Assembly: GCA_937951675.1 (NCBI GenBank)
Contig: CALFBI010000004.1
Span: forward strand, 82,090-146,089
Length of the DNA stretch: 64,000 nt
Direction of reading: 5' to 3'
From: an uncultured Verrucomicrobiales bacterium
Lineage (GTDB): Bacteria > Verrucomicrobiota > Verrucomicrobiia > Verrucomicrobiales > Akkermansiaceae
The notes under the pieces are model-generated. The model was given only the letters and a program-made list of their open reading frames with translations, had not been told where the DNA came from and did not search any database. The position numbers and the translations under genes were made by a program. This document shows, in pieces, positions 34,789-44,548 of this stretch; positions within the stretch are counted from its first letter, which is position 1, and every line of letters begins with the position of its first letter.

Positions 34789-35972
34789 CTGCTACCTTTT
34801 ATTAATTTTTTATATATATCCGAAATGGTCTCAGCCCACTCCTCTGGTGAACATGAAGAAGGCTTCATATTCACCTCCATATCGTAGCACTCCTCATATT
34901 GATCTTGTGTTTGCTTCAAAACATTCGCCAAATCATCGGAATCACGATTTTCTATAATGACCACTTGTTTATTAACGGCTAAAAGATCAGCCCCAAAATA
35001 ATTTCCTAACACACATGGAAGCCCCATAGCACAGGCCTCCTGCGCCACATTTGCGCAAGAATCAAAATAAGAAGGAAATAAAAAACAATCAGAAGCACTT
35101 AGAAAATATTCTAATTTTTTCGTAGGCTCTATAAAATGTATCCATTCTTCCCAAGAATTAACATTCTCATCTAAAAAGTCCTGAGCTCTTTTCTTCACTT
35201 TTTTATTAAAACCTACTACAAGGAGATGAGATTTTTTCCCTCCAGAACGCTTCCTAAGATTTTCAATAGAAAACACAGCATCAAACCAACCTTTACGAGC
35301 CATATGTCCCTGGCTAGCAAACATAAAGACATAGTCCTCTCTCCCAAAATTTAAATCTGCTCGTGATTGCTCTCTATATTGATTCCGGATTTCAGGACTA
35401 AACCGATTTTCGTTAATTTGATTCTTAACAAAAAGGCAACTTTGCGAGTCATACCCATAGCGCTTTATAAGTTTTGCACGCAATCCGTTTGAGTTCGCGA
35501 TAATAACCTCAGCCTTAAAAAACCTCATTTCTATTGATTCCCACAAAGCAGCATTCAGAGCCATTGGGATTTTCAACCAGTCCGAGGCTAACTTATGCTT
35601 TAATTTGAAAAATATTTTCAGCCATTCCACTCCAGAAAAGTTATGACTCGATATATCTGCGCCGAATGCACACCCTTTGGTTGCATGATAGATGACTCCC
35701 TTTCTACCTCTCATTTTTTCACTCCATAAACGAGCCGTCGTCATTAACATGAAAGACCGCGTAATACCCTCTAGCTTATAAGGGCCTGCTAAAATCTTCA
35801 CTACTTTATCTGCCTTCTTAGAAAAATCGCTATCTGCAGAAGAGCACCACACTTCTATTGTCCAACCTTGGGCTTTAAAATGATCAATAGAGGCGCAAAA
35901 TCTTTGCATAATTGGACTTTCAGGTGAGAATTTTCGATCCACCCAAACTATCGTCTGTTTATCAGCCTTCAT
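34785..35972 (-). CDS. GT4-family glycosyltransferase
   Basis: The 395-residue product begins IVWVDRKFSPESPIMQRF. It has MFASQGHMARKGWFDAVFSIENL at the domain junction and FLFPSYFDSCANVAQEACAMGLPCVLG as the C-terminal E-containing donor motif. This is a GT-B enzyme of the GT4 kind. It precedes the pyruvyl transferase with a four-base overlap and follows the Wzy-like gene by 52 bases. The donor and acceptor are unknown. Confidence 0.82.
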   Translation of the reverse strand: MKADKQTIVWVDRKFSPESPIMQRFCASIDHFKAQGWTIEVWCSSADSDFSKKADKVVKILAGPYKLEGITRSFMLMTTARLWSEKMRGRKGVIYHATKGCAFGADISSHNFSGVEWLKIFFKLKHKLASDWLKIPMALNAALWESIEMRFFKAEVIIANSNGLRAKLIKRYGYDSQSCLFVKNQINENRFSPEIRNQYREQSRADLNFGREDYVFMFASQGHMARKGWFDAVFSIENLRKRSGGKKSHLLVVGFNKKVKKRAQDFLDENVNSWEEWIHFIEPTKKLEYFLSASDCFLFPSYFDSCANVAQEACAMGLPCVLGNYFGADLLAVNKQVVIIENRDSDDLANVLKQTQDQYEECYDMEVNMKPSSCSPEEWAETISDIYKKLIKGSR

Positions 35973-36024
35973 TTACTAAAATGATTTATATATGGCTTAT
36001 TTCAGCTTGAAGAGTGGGCTCATG

Positions 36025-37452
36025 TCACACCCTTTTCTTCTGTCTGACAACGGTCACTAAAACCATGCCAACGAAGCACCAAAAGTAAAAAACTACAGGG
36101 AAGATTCGAATACCTCCTCCGGAAATAATACTGCCAAAAAGAAGAGAGAAAATAACCGCCAAGACAAATGCGACAAAAGACCGATCTTCCAAAGACTTAA
36201 TTTTGAAAACAGCACGGTGTGAGAATACTAATATTCCTATGATCAAACATATGACTAAGACTAAAAATACAATTCCATAGCTCACATAAACCTCTCCTAA
36301 CATGTCATGAATAAATGTTTCGCTTTTCTCTGCTTCACTCAAACCAAACCAAGAAAAATATGTAGGGTCTGTAGTCCAATTCTTTATACTATCGGTTCTC
36401 GATGTGAATGTCCCAACTGTTAAAGCCCTTTCACTCCAAGCCCCTTGAGCTTTCCCTGACAAAGCTGACCCTCCTTTTTCGATCAAACTATCTCCTGCGG
36501 TAAATAGGATTAAAAGAATGGCTGACGCAACACTATAAAGAAGGACCGTGCTCGCCTTCTTTCTGAAAGCGTAATTACTTAATAAAATAATTAAGGCCAT
36601 GGCCCACCCTGTCCTTCCTGCTCCCGGGATCAAGCTCGCTAAACAAAGGAGACCATATAATCGAGTCACGCTTACTCTCGCCTTGATTTGATTTTTAAAA
36701 GCGACCAAACAATATGTGCCTACAATAATCGCCATCATACCGTAAGCTCCTGATGAACTCATCGTAGAAAATATGCGATAATACTCAATCCGCCCTTCAA
36801 GCAGTGGATTTTGAACAATTGTAAGCCCCGAAAGGGCATAATCATACTCAATATCAGAATACCCAAAAATAAGTTGCCAATAGGCATAAGCAGCAACGGG
36901 TATAAAAGCAGTAGCTGTGAAATTAAAAAACTTTAAACACTCTTGCCGAGTCTTTAAGTAATAAAATGACAGCCACGTAGCTAAAACATAAGCCGCCTGT
37001 GCCCCTCCTTGAGCCAAGGCTGTGAGAGAACCTCCATTATTCACATAAGAAAGAACCAGAATAGTTGAAGACGCGGCAGTCCCTAGAAGTAAAACCATAA
37101 GCTCTTGCTTTGCAATCTTACCTTCCTTCATAATCAGTTTTAAAAATTGCCCAATGAGAATACCGGCAAAAGTAATTGGAGCTAAAGCCAGCACCTGGAT
37201 CAGATCTCTTTGACTCACGAAGGTCTCGACAACTAAAAACCTCTTCATCAAATCCAGATAAAAACCTATCACTATTACCCCATAAAAAGTTACCTTGGGC
37301 TTAATAACACCACAAATAAAACCAAATATTCCTAAATAAAGAAATAGGTTTCCAATTGAGTTTCCTCCACTGGCTAATACTTTCTGGATAATTATTAACC
37401 CCAGTATTAATAACGATATTATTAATACAATTTGCGAAATTTTTCTATTCAT
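36025..37452 (-). CDS. Wzy-like polysaccharide polymerase (O-antigen ligase/polymerase family)
   Basis: The 475-residue product has about 11 to 12 membrane helices and a large periplasmic loop around residues 310-400. The loop carries conserved-looking polar residues (WSERALTVGTFTSRTDSIKNW and ETFIHDMLGEVYVSYG). An arginine in PGAGRTGWAM lies in the preceding helix pair, as in Wzy and WaaL proteins. It would join lipid-linked repeat units on the periplasmic face. A second, different enzyme of this class lies at 22009-23901. It overlaps the methyltransferase gene by eight bases. Confidence 0.75.
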   Translation of the reverse strand: MNRKISQIVLIISLLILGLIIIQKVLASGGNSIGNLFLYLGIFGFICGVIKPKVTFYGVIVIGFYLDLMKRFLVVETFVSQRDLIQVLALAPITFAGILIGQFLKLIMKEGKIAKQELMVLLLGTAASSTILVLSYVNNGGSLTALAQGGAQAAYVLATWLSFYYLKTRQECLKFFNFTATAFIPVAAYAYWQLIFGYSDIEYDYALSGLTIVQNPLLEGRIEYYRIFSTMSSSGAYGMMAIIVGTYCLVAFKNQIKARVSVTRLYGLLCLASLIPGAGRTGWAMALIILLSNYAFRKKASTVLLYSVASAILLILFTAGDSLIEKGGSALSGKAQGAWSERALTVGTFTSRTDSIKNWTTDPTYFSWFGLSEAEKSETFIHDMLGEVYVSYGIVFLVLVICLIIGILVFSHRAVFKIKSLEDRSFVAFVLAVIFSLLFGSIISGGGIRIFPVVFYFWCFVGMVLVTVVRQKKRV

Positions 37453-38161
37453 TAGCGTGTAAAACCTTTCTAGCTACTAGGATAAGCCCCATTGGTCGTT
37501 GTCCTAAGCGCTCTTCAGGGCTTATCTTCATTTCTTTCACTTTAAACAAAAATTTAGGCAAGAAAATTTTCTTTTTAGTCCACTTCCTAAGGAAAGAACG
37601 AAGTTTCTGTGTTTCTTCCGTATAGAACCAATCCAGTCTTAACACTTCCATACCTTTTGATTCAAAAAGCATAGAGAATTCTTCTTCAGTATATCCATCT
37701 CGGACGTGCTCCGCCTGTGGCAAAGCAACAGGCGACCTAGGAACACTTACCACTATAACGCCTTGATTTTTAAGGCAATCAACAAGCTTTTGAGCTGCTT
37801 TATGATCATCTTCTATATGTTCCAATACTTGGTTACAAATTACTGCGTCAACTGAGTTTCTCTCGATCGGAGTTTCTTCTAGGTAGCATTTATGCGTCGT
37901 GATATTATCGCCATACTTTTGGGTTCTTTGCTCCAGAATTGCATAATTATAGCTATCGGCCTCCACAGCTATTGCCTTTTTTGCTATCTTCCTCTTGATA
38001 ATCTCTACCGTATAACCACCGCCTCCTGCTCCTGCATCTAATAATGTTTCAAATGGCCCCTCTTTCTCTAAATGCTGAAAAACTAATTCTCCTTCTAAAT
38101 CATGCCTCAGGGAATTTGGTGTGTAGCAGTGTTTTTTTATGAAATCTCTAATGAAGCTCAT
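37445..38161 (-). CDS. class I SAM-dependent methyltransferase
   Basis: The 238-residue product has a methyltransferase core: FETLLDAGAGGGGYTVEIIK as the SAM-binding motif I, IAVEADSYNY as motif II and VDAVICNQVLEHIEDDHKA as motif IV. The C-terminal 60 residues are more variable and basic. In this position it may methylate a sugar of the repeat unit or a lipid-linked intermediate. The target is unknown. Its start codon overlaps the stop of the acyltransferase by one base (TAATG). Confidence 0.82.
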   Translation of the reverse strand: MSFIRDFIKKHCYTPNSLRHDLEGELVFQHLEKEGPFETLLDAGAGGGGYTVEIIKRKIAKKAIAVEADSYNYAILEQRTQKYGDNITTHKCYLEETPIERNSVDAVICNQVLEHIEDDHKAAQKLVDCLKNQGVIVVSVPRSPVALPQAEHVRDGYTEEEFSMLFESKGMEVLRLDWFYTEETQKLRSFLRKWTKKKIFLPKFLFKVKEMKISPEERLGQRPMGLILVARKVLHANE

Positions 38162-39216
38162 TATACTTTGGTTTTGGGAAACTTAAAAATGAAATCAATA
38201 CTTTTTCCAAATAGCTTGTTCCAAAAACATTCCATTTTTTTTTCAACTATGAAATGAATTAAATAAGAAATCAAAATGATTAACGTAATTACCACTAAAT
38301 ATATCACTATTTTATTTGATTCGTTAGCTAAATTATCAATAAGCGCATAACCAACATGAGCATGGATCAAGTATATTGGATAAGTCAATGCTCCTAATAG
38401 AGCTGCTTTTGGTAACTTTATTTTTTTACCGTTACCGGCCTCAATCCATATAAAAAAAAGAAAAAATGATACTGTAATTGCTGCTAATATTAGTGGCTCG
38501 GTGTCAATAAATTGAGCCTTACTAATAGTAACTCCTTGATCTAAAATCTTATTCAAACAAAAGAAAAAATTCAAAATTAAGCTCCCAATCAAGGCTTTAC
38601 TTTTTTTGTTCGATAAAATTGCGAATAATGCTCCAGCAGAAAAATAATAATAGTGACCTCCTAAAAATTCTACATCGCTCAATTGAAACCAATATGCGAT
38701 CAAAAAGATTACAGGCCAGACTAAGAACACCCTCTCTAAATACTCTTTAAGAGGACTCATGAGTAATAAAAAAACTAAAAAGTAAAACTTAAGCTCTACT
38801 AATAAAGTCCAATAAACACCATCTACATTGGGGTATCCTAAATACCCTTGGAGCATTGTTAAATTAGCTAAAATTTGTAAGAGGCTTACCCTCATTGCCT
38901 CACTTCCTATTAGCGCTAATACCACTGAAGTAATTAATACTGAAACCCAATATGCTGGGTATAATCTTTTCATTCTAGAGAAAATAAATTTTTTAGGATC
39001 TTTAGACTGAGCTGACCAAAAAATAACATAGCCACTAATCATAAAAAAAAAGTGAACCCCAAAGTAGCCATACTGGCTGACATTCCTTAAATTTTCATTA
39101 ATTTCAATAGAGCTAATTTTGCCCGTATTAAATCCATGACAACAGTAATGAAAAAATAACACGCTTATCGCAGCTATAAATCTAGCGTAATCTAAAGTTT
39201 CAATACGGCTCCTCAT
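38161..39216 (-). CDS. acyltransferase family 3 (OafA/YrhL-like)
   Basis: From the ATG at 39216 the product is 351 residues with about ten membrane helices. It begins RIETLDYARFIAAISVLFFHY, the family start with its conserved R and H, followed by GYFGVHFFFMISGYVIFW. Such proteins O-acetylate or otherwise acylate surface sugars using cytoplasmic acyl donors. The start lies one base after the stop of the asparagine-synthase-like gene. A longer reading adds 27 residues but has little support. Confidence 0.85.
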   Translation of the reverse strand: MRSRIETLDYARFIAAISVLFFHYCCHGFNTGKISSIEINENLRNVSQYGYFGVHFFFMISGYVIFWSAQSKDPKKFIFSRMKRLYPAYWVSVLITSVVLALIGSEAMRVSLLQILANLTMLQGYLGYPNVDGVYWTLLVELKFYFLVFLLLMSPLKEYLERVFLVWPVIFLIAYWFQLSDVEFLGGHYYYFSAGALFAILSNKKSKALIGSLILNFFFCLNKILDQGVTISKAQFIDTEPLILAAITVSFFLFFIWIEAGNGKKIKLPKAALLGALTYPIYLIHAHVGYALIDNLANESNKIVIYLVVITLIILISYLIHFIVEKKMECFWNKLFGKSIDFIFKFPKTKV

Positions 39217-39217
39217 T

Positions 39218-40972
39218 TTATTTTTTGCCCTTAAGCCATTTCTTAACCCCAATAATGTTATAAATAATATCAATATTAATATTTTTATAATATTCAAGGG
39301 GATGCAAAGTTGCTTCTTTAAATAAATCTGCTAAATAAGGATCATTTTTAAAACCCTCTAATTCTTTTTTTAATTGATCTTGCTGCTTTAATAAGGCCTT
39401 ATAATTAGGCCACGAACTATTAGAGATCCCTCTTTTTTTCTTAAATGCTTTTTCAGTTAATAACTTTAGGTAGCATATTGTTTTTTTGTATTTACCTGCC
39501 CCCATTGGAGATCCGTAGTTACAGTTCTTAATTTTCAGATACTCTTTCCCTATCACAGACATCACCGCTTTCTCATAATAGGCATGCTCCATTTTCATTT
39601 GTGCTGGGATCCTCCACATGATGTCAATTAAATCTCGGCTATAAAACAATGGGTCCCAAGGCAGCGTCCTCGCCATAGTTGTCCTGAATGCTGAATCTAT
39701 TTCCCGGGAAAGAGGAAGAACCCTACTAATTTCTAATAAATTAGGATCACTTTCATTCTCAGAGGTCTTATACCTTTGAAGTCTTTCATCCCAACGCTTT
39801 TCGATCAATTTCGATAGCTCGCTATCATTATTCAAAAAACGTTTGGGCATCTTCATGTAATCTCCTTTAAGCTTAGGTAAAGGTAATGATTTCCCTAGTA
39901 AAACAGGTCGTCTTTTTGGCAAAAAAACTGATTTAAAAAAATAATCTCCGTGACAACCAGTTAATAACGAATGCGCTTTTTTAAATCGATTACTCTTTAT
40001 AAGGTGTAATATATGATTGTCCATCGGAGAACCAAATCCTCCACAAATTGACATTACTTCATCCGAAGTTTTCACATAATGATCTGGGTCTCTAATAATT
40101 ACTTCATGGCTAACGCATCCTATATTGGCTATCGTTGATGCTACATCTGACTCTTGGTTCTTTTTATCAACGAGTGTTATTGCTTCGGTTGAGGATGATG
40201 ACAGGTTAGCGCCCAAAATAAGTCTTGAATCAGCTCCTCCCGAAAGAAGGACTATTTTTGGCTGTTTATTCCCAGTTCTTAATTCAACCGCTTGTTTGAG
40301 AGCTGAAGCTAAGCTCTCCTGAGATTTTTTATATGTATAATCACTCCCTATTTTAGGTCGCCAAAATACATTTTCCTCAACAAGTTCAATCCCTTTTTTT
40401 AGATCAAATAAATAACGAGAAGCTTCTCTCATTTCTCTCATTTCTTTATAGAAAGTGTAAGGAGGAGACACTGAACTATGAAACATTTGCTCCACTAAAC
40501 TAACCTCATCTAAAGAAAGATCTTCTTCAACAACTTCGGCTAACCAATCCGAATGAGTGCTTAAAACAGAATGTTTTTTTTCTATCTTAAATACAGGATA
40601 AAGGCCTAGGAGATCTGTAACCACCTCAAGAGTTTCTTTCCGAGAGTCATATAAAAAAAGAGTAGCTCCCCCATCAGAGTTCAAAACAAGTTTACTTAAA
40701 CTTTCATGCTCTAAATAGCCATTTAAAAGTGTTTGAGCTATATTTTCTGCTCCTCTGGGCTTCCCTTGATAAAAAGGTCTGCCTTCAACCCACAAATGGT
40801 AGCGCCCGCAATGAGATACAGCTCTCCCCCAAACAGCTTCTTCATCATACCTGATTTGAGTGACCCGAATAGCCTCCAACTTATCTACTTTCTCCCAAAA
40901 ATTTGGATATTGTCTAAGGGTTTTTTTAACAGGGCCCTCTCTAGAACTAGAGTCTTTTTCTATTAAAATCAT
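39218..40972 (-). CDS. asparagine-synthase-like protein lacking the glutaminase cysteine
   Basis: The 584-residue product has a C-terminal PP-loop ATP-pyrophosphatase domain, IVLLSGGADSRLILGANLSS (near residue 240), typical of asparagine synthetases. The N-terminal region has Ntn-like features (NSDGGATLFLYD, VVTDLLGLYPVF), but it does not begin with the Met-Cys needed for glutamine hydrolysis. It may therefore use free ammonia or another amine and form an amide on a different substrate, as beta-lactam synthetase does. In the operon it overlaps capA by four bases. A possible role is amidating a uronic acid in the polymer, but this is inference. Confidence 0.7.
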   Translation of the reverse strand: MILIEKDSSSREGPVKKTLRQYPNFWEKVDKLEAIRVTQIRYDEEAVWGRAVSHCGRYHLWVEGRPFYQGKPRGAENIAQTLLNGYLEHESLSKLVLNSDGGATLFLYDSRKETLEVVTDLLGLYPVFKIEKKHSVLSTHSDWLAEVVEEDLSLDEVSLVEQMFHSSVSPPYTFYKEMREMREASRYLFDLKKGIELVEENVFWRPKIGSDYTYKKSQESLASALKQAVELRTGNKQPKIVLLSGGADSRLILGANLSSSSTEAITLVDKKNQESDVASTIANIGCVSHEVIIRDPDHYVKTSDEVMSICGGFGSPMDNHILHLIKSNRFKKAHSLLTGCHGDYFFKSVFLPKRRPVLLGKSLPLPKLKGDYMKMPKRFLNNDSELSKLIEKRWDERLQRYKTSENESDPNLLEISRVLPLSREIDSAFRTTMARTLPWDPLFYSRDLIDIMWRIPAQMKMEHAYYEKAVMSVIGKEYLKIKNCNYGSPMGAGKYKKTICYLKLLTEKAFKKKRGISNSSWPNYKALLKQQDQLKKELEGFKNDPYLADLFKEATLHPLEYYKNINIDIIYNIIGVKKWLKGKK

Positions 40973-42147
40973 TTTTCGTTAATATAATTGATAACTGCAC
41001 CACTCAATTTATTTTCCGTTGGTTCTAGCTGATTTGATATATAAGTATTTAAAAATTCTTGGTGTGCTGGAGTTCCAACAAAAGCTCGAAGCCCTTTATT
41101 TCCTTTTTTAATTCTAAAAGGCATCAATAGTAATTTAATTAAAAGAAAGAGGTTTATTTTGAATGATACTTTACCTTTTCGGCATGACTCATACGCCCAA
41201 GATTTCATTATCACTTCTTGACTCACCACATATAAAGCACCCTCTTTAAGTCTATCGTATATAAAATCCCCCTTGGGACAAATTTCCAGATACCTTTCTT
41301 TTTCGAAAAAAGGAACTGCGTAAACGACATCACTAGAATCACCTTTATTTTTTTCAAAAATAATAGCTAACCCTTTTTCTTCTAATGAGCTTTTACTCCC
41401 ATAATCAAACAAAGAGTTTCCGATACTATAAAATATAGGAACACCTTCATGCAATTCCCAAGGTTGAGGAACGTGAGGGTGATGCCCTATTATTAAATCT
41501 GCTCCTAGCTCAGCAAAATTTCTTAGCATTTTTTGAATATATGGAGGAGGTAAATTAACTCTCTCCCTACCTCCATGAAAAACAACTACAACGATCTTAT
41601 TGTGTTTCTTATTTGAAACAATAAGGTTAGCTACCCTTCCCACTTCATATCCAGCAACACCCCCAACTCCTAGTCGGGCTGAGGAGTCATCCTCACCCTC
41701 ACTAAAGTTAATGACTACAACAGTTCTTTCACCGTCTTTATTAAAAACACCTTCTCTCCAAGCTTCTTTTTCATTTAGACCAGCCCCAATATAATTAATA
41801 TTTTTTTGTTTCAGTAAACTTATAGTGTCATTAAGTCCTTCAATCCCATAATCTAAAACATGATTATTAGACAATGTCACCCACATGTCTGTATTCCCTC
41901 GAAGTAAAAAATCCAAGCTACTTTCGTTCATTTTTAGACAAGGCCCTGCTTTAAGCCTCTTTTTTAACGACCGACCTGAAACACACCCTTCAAGATTACA
42001 GATAACATGATCGACTTCAAAGCCTCGGAATTCTTCATTCCATGATGGTCCTCTATTGTCATCTTTCAAAAACCAGTCCCCAAAAAAACAAAACCTTGTG
42101 CTACCTTTTTTTTTAGGTGGTAACTTATCTGAAAAAACTATTTTCAT
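40969..42147 (-). CDS. CapA/PgsA-like metallophosphatase-fold protein
   Basis: The 392-residue product shows the CapA pattern: RFCFFGDWFLKDD, VICNLEGCVS, VTLSNNHVLDYGIEGLNDTI, VVVVFHGGRERVNLP and IGHHPHVPQPWELHEGVPIFYSIGNSLFD. The family is named for poly-gamma-glutamate capsule synthesis and has a calcineurin-like fold. Members occur in many exopolysaccharide loci, where their job is unclear. No signal peptide is evident. It overlaps both the asparagine-synthase-like gene and the GT2 gene by four bases. Confidence 0.82.
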   Translation of the reverse strand: MKIVFSDKLPPKKKGSTRFCFFGDWFLKDDNRGPSWNEEFRGFEVDHVICNLEGCVSGRSLKKRLKAGPCLKMNESSLDFLLRGNTDMWVTLSNNHVLDYGIEGLNDTISLLKQKNINYIGAGLNEKEAWREGVFNKDGERTVVVINFSEGEDDSSARLGVGGVAGYEVGRVANLIVSNKKHNKIVVVVFHGGRERVNLPPPYIQKMLRNFAELGADLIIGHHPHVPQPWELHEGVPIFYSIGNSLFDYGSKSSLEEKGLAIIFEKNKGDSSDVVYAVPFFEKERYLEICPKGDFIYDRLKEGALYVVSQEVIMKSWAYESCRKGKVSFKINLFLLIKLLLMPFRIKKGNKGLRAFVGTPAHQEFLNTYISNQLEPTENKLSGAVINYINEK

Positions 42148-43229
42148 TTAGATACTATATTTACTCGTTCACAGAAAAGGTCCCATTGCTTCGAAGTGAT
42201 TTTCAAATTGCTACAAAATTGATTTCTATTTAACAATAAGCCACTCGTTTCGTTATATTTTTTTCCAAAAACTTTTTTAGCTAACTTTAATATTTTTGAA
42301 AAAATGAACCAAAGAGGCCTGACTTCATATATTAATTTCATGAACCTCACGAACCGCTCGCCCGATCCGGCAAGCTTACATTGCCTCAGACATTCAGCAA
42401 ATCCCTCTCTATTATTTCTAGGTAAAGCCGATTGGTAAGCGTTTTTTCTATAAAGGTATGGAGCCTTTATCCTTAACTCCTCTCCTATTTCTTCTAATTG
42501 AGAAACATTCAGATCCTCTCCTAATTCTTTCATCGCCATCCAATAAGGAACATGATTCAGTTCCAGGTAATCAGTGTGAGATGTGTTTTCTGAATGCAGT
42601 AGACGAGTCCCAAAAAACTCAGGCCTTTCGACGACCTTCCCTATGAAACTTTGGTGATACATCAATAATGCATCTGAAACTCTCGAGTTCTTTTTAAAAA
42701 AAGGATAACCCTTTTTTTCCTTTCTGAAAATATAAGATGTGCAACCGTAACGAGGAAAAGTTGGCTGCTTCTGGCTTTCAATCCAACACCCTTGATTGAA
42801 TACACTTCTTCGAGGAAAGGAAATTGTATCATAACAATTCATGCTAGGAGCAATCACTCGAATATGGCCTCCAGTAACAAGGCAAACTTCCGGATCCCGT
42901 GTGAACTCTTCTCGAGCTATTTCAAGTAACTGAGAATGGTAAATTTCATCGTCATGAATAAATACGCATTCTTCATAAACTGCCTTGCTGATAGCAAAAT
43001 CCCAATGTTCGTAAATATTTAGTTTGGTTTCTGTTGTAAAAATCGACAAATTTATTGCTCTCAAAACCGATTCATACTCTGAAATTACTTTTAGTGTTTC
43101 TCCAGTATTTTCACTATTAATCGATATCACTAATTGGTCCCCTTTCTTTAGCTGAGGGATAATCGACTCTAATGGAGATTTCAGTAACGCTCCTCTATTT
43201 ACTGTTGGTAAAATTAATGACAGGTTCAT
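42144..43229 (-). CDS. GT2-family glycosyltransferase
   Basis: Starting at the ATG at 43229, the 361-residue product begins NLSLILPTVNRGALLKSPLES, a GT-A start. ECVFIHDDEIYHSQLLEIA follows, with H-D-D as the probable metal-binding motif. The C-terminal half is helical and variable. It lies directly after wzx with a two-base gap. A TTG six bases upstream is an alternative start. The donor sugar is unknown. Confidence 0.8.
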   Translation of the reverse strand: MNLSLILPTVNRGALLKSPLESIIPQLKKGDQLVISINSENTGETLKVISEYESVLRAINLSIFTTETKLNIYEHWDFAISKAVYEECVFIHDDEIYHSQLLEIAREEFTRDPEVCLVTGGHIRVIAPSMNCYDTISFPRRSVFNQGCWIESQKQPTFPRYGCTSYIFRKEKKGYPFFKKNSRVSDALLMYHQSFIGKVVERPEFFGTRLLHSENTSHTDYLELNHVPYWMAMKELGEDLNVSQLEEIGEELRIKAPYLYRKNAYQSALPRNNREGFAECLRQCKLAGSGERFVRFMKLIYEVRPLWFIFSKILKLAKKVFGKKYNETSGLLLNRNQFCSNLKITSKQWDLFCERVNIVSK

Positions 43230-43231
43230 TT

Positions 43232-44548
43232 TCAATTTCTAACTCGAAAAAGCATTTTAAAATTGGGGAATGGTAACAATGCCGATTTCAATACTATTTT
43301 TTGACTTTTCTTCCCTCTTTCTAAAAAAGCATAAGGAACTAAAAGGTAGCCTATCACTGAAGCTATTAACGACGCCATAGCGGCTCCTTTTGCCCCATAA
43401 TCTCTTACAAAGAGACATCCTAATAAAACTGTGAAAAAGGCCCCTGTCACATCGGCAATCATAATTTTATTATAAGCTCGATCTTTAGCAAAATAGACTG
43501 TTCTTGCCGCGCCAACACTTAAGGGAATAAGCATTATTGCTAGAATTTTCAATGGCATTATTGAATCTTTATATTCTTCACCCAAGATCACTGGGGTAAT
43601 CACATCACCCCATAACAAAAAGAAACAAGCTACGGAATAGCCAAACAACCAAAGTAATTTAAATAGTTCTCTCTCTATTTTCTCAGCCTCTTCTTTTCCA
43701 TAATGTTCTTTCTTAGAAATAACCACTGGTAAAAAAGTCTTACAAATAATTGCAGGAATGAACTGCAACACCATTACAAGGCGCAGTGCCGCTGCATAAA
43801 CGCCTGTTTCCTCAGGCGTCGACAAAGCTTTAAGTATCAAAACACCAGCTCCTTGGATCAAGGTAACTACAATTGCTGACAAAAATAACCATTTACCTCC
43901 ATCAATTAGCAACGACACGGTTTCTTTGTCAGACTCCCATTTCCCTGTTTTTTCTTTGAAGTTTTTTAAATACTTTATTCGCACTATTAAAGTGCTCACT
44001 GCATGCTCCAGGACATGACATAGCGCAAAATACAGGAAAGAAAACCCCAATGTTAATCCTATAATCCGAAGTAATGTCCCTATAAAAAGCCCTGTTGTTT
44101 TTGAAAAAGTTAAAAGATCAGCTCTTAAATTTGCGGTGAACAAGTTCCCCATACCAAAAGCAACTGGCTGTAACGGAACCAAAAACAATAATATTATTAT
44201 TGCTCCCCAGGCTGAATTTTTAAGCTCGTCAAATGAATCTATTGAAAACGCAGCCCACAATATTAATATAATTACGGCCAGTAAAGAAGATGCGGTCCTA
44301 AGTAAAAACGCAGACCCAAGAATGATGTTAGCCGACTTTCTTTTGACTGATAATTCTCTGATAACACAAGGGTCTAAACCTAACCCAGCAAAGGCACTTA
44401 CCAAATTAACTGTAACGAATGCTGTGGTAAGAACACCATAATGTGCAGGCCCCAAATGGCGAGCAATGAAAATATTAACGAAAAACGCTGCTATAATGCG
44501 CAATAAATTTTCGATAAAACTCCAAACGATATTTTTTCCCAGTGTCAC
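43232..44548 (-). CDS. wzx: Wzx-type oligosaccharide flippase
   Basis: The 438-residue product has about 12 to 13 membrane helices and the MATE-like/polysaccharide-export start IVWSFIENLLRIIAAFFVNIFIARHLGPAHYGVL. Wzx flips undecaprenyl-diphosphate-linked repeat units across the inner membrane, and so pairs with the Wzy-like gene downstream. The GTG start overlaps the acetyltransferase stop by four bases. The presence of wzx and wzy suggests a Wzx/Wzy-dependent polymer. No Wza or Wzc export gene is seen in the window. Confidence 0.87.
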   Translation of the reverse strand: MTLGKNIVWSFIENLLRIIAAFFVNIFIARHLGPAHYGVLTTAFVTVNLVSAFAGLGLDPCVIRELSVKRKSANIILGSAFLLRTASSLLAVIILILWAAFSIDSFDELKNSAWGAIIILLFLVPLQPVAFGMGNLFTANLRADLLTFSKTTGLFIGTLLRIIGLTLGFSFLYFALCHVLEHAVSTLIVRIKYLKNFKEKTGKWESDKETVSLLIDGGKWLFLSAIVVTLIQGAGVLILKALSTPEETGVYAAALRLVMVLQFIPAIICKTFLPVVISKKEHYGKEEAEKIERELFKLLWLFGYSVACFFLLWGDVITPVILGEEYKDSIMPLKILAIMLIPLSVGAARTVYFAKDRAYNKIMIADVTGAFFTVLLGCLFVRDYGAKGAAMASLIASVIGYLLVPYAFLERGKKSQKIVLKSALLPFPNFKMLFRVRN

